Assembly: GCA_030747475.1 (NCBI GenBank)
Contig: JASLKO010000055.1
Location: forward strand, 1 to 5,496
Direction: 5' to 3'
Origin: Candidatus Thalassarchaeaceae archaeon
Lineage (GTDB): Archaea; Thermoplasmatota; Poseidoniia; Poseidoniales; Thalassarchaeaceae
DNA: 5,496 nucleotides
The position numbers were made by a program, and so were the translations under genes. Numbering within the stretch: position 1 is the first letter of the stretch; the number at the start of each line of letters is the position of its first letter. Shown piece after piece: positions 5,339-5,496 of this stretch. A model generated the notes under the pieces. It did not search any database. It had not been told where the DNA came from and saw only the letters and a list, made by a program, of their open reading frames with translations.

Positions 5339-5496
5339 TCAGTCTTCGTACGGATACCAGTCATCCTCTCCTTGAGGTCGGTACCACCAAGCGCCATCAT
5401 CGTCTTGCCACCATTCTGTGCCATCTTCATCGACTCGATAGGTCTCATCGGTTTCTTCTTCTTCTTCTGGAGCAACGCCCATCTCTTCAGCGATTT
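5339..5496 (-). CDS. C-terminal fragment of a protein with a Trp- and acid-rich tail
   Basis: An open frame runs from the window edge to TGA at 5339-5341, giving the last 51 residues; the start lies outside. The fragment has a Glu run (five GAA codons at 5453-5467), then about 30 residues very rich in Trp, Tyr, Asp and Glu, with two Trp-Trp pairs in similar settings (DGTEWWQDDDG and GAWWYR) before WYPYED at the end. This looks like a short aromatic beta-hairpin repeat, similar in feel to WW-type or OCRE-type aromatic repeats, but no family is claimed. Its reality rests on the biased composition, the tandem motif and the stop that fits the tight convergent spacing seen elsewhere in the window. 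Function is unknown; a binding tail on a membrane or surface protein is one guess. Confidence 0.7.
   Translation of the reverse strand, partial: IAEEMGVAPEEEEETDETYRVDEDGTEWWQDDDGAWWYRPQGEDDWYPYED
5453..5467. repeat. Trinucleotide run (TTC)5, encoding five Glu on the minus strand
   Basis: Five exact TTC units are in frame with the minus-strand gene and read as GAA five times. Length changes here would add or remove Glu without breaking the frame. It is short and may simply reflect an acidic linker. Confidence 0.6.

Overview
The window most likely comes from an uncultured marine planktonic archaeon of the Marine Group II / Poseidoniales type (Thermoplasmatota). This is inferred from gene style, not from a marker gene. 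The pointers are very acidic exported proteins, a calcium-binding thrombospondin type 3 (TSP3) surface protein, a lipoprotein with a short Gly-Asp-rich start after its lipidated Cys, mid-range GC, and start codons with little or no Shine-Dalgarno sequence. A related archaeal lineage, or a bacterium for the first gene alone, cannot be excluded by eye.

Layout: six genes strictly alternate strand (+ - + - + -). (1) 7-846 (+) is a CdsA-type CDP-lipid synthase with the complete family signature. (2) 835-1800 (-) is an exported cyclophilin prolyl isomerase held by a C-terminal membrane helix. Its end overlaps gene 1 tail-to-tail by 12 bases. (3) 1878-3704 (+) is a membrane-anchored S15/CocE-NonD hydrolase of the Xaa-Pro dipeptidyl-peptidase type. 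A 77-base GC-rich gap separates it from gene 2 and carries a perfect 8+8 palindrome ending just before its ATG. (4) 3707-4696 (-) is a type I membrane protein with extracellular TSP3-like calcium loops and a helical cytoplasmic tail. (5) 4806-5336 (+) is a thioredoxin-fold lipoprotein with an unusual C-x3-C site. (6) 5339-5496 (-) is the C-terminal end of a protein with a Trp- and acid-rich tail. It is cut by the window edge.

The three convergent junctions are extremely tight (12-base overlap, 2-base gap, 2-base gap), so transcripts must end inside the neighbouring antisense gene. Small inverted repeats lie close to these junctions and are listed as candidates. Promoters can only lie in the two divergent gaps (1801-1877 and 4697-4805) or inside neighbouring genes.

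Functionally this is an envelope neighbourhood. Gene 1 makes activated phospholipid precursors in the membrane. Genes 2, 3 and 5 act outside the membrane on protein folding, peptide breakdown and thiol or metal redox chemistry. Gene 4 may bind calcium or connect the cell surface to the cytoplasm. Nothing shows they form one pathway. I see no RNA gene, CRISPR array, insertion sequence, origin or attachment site.
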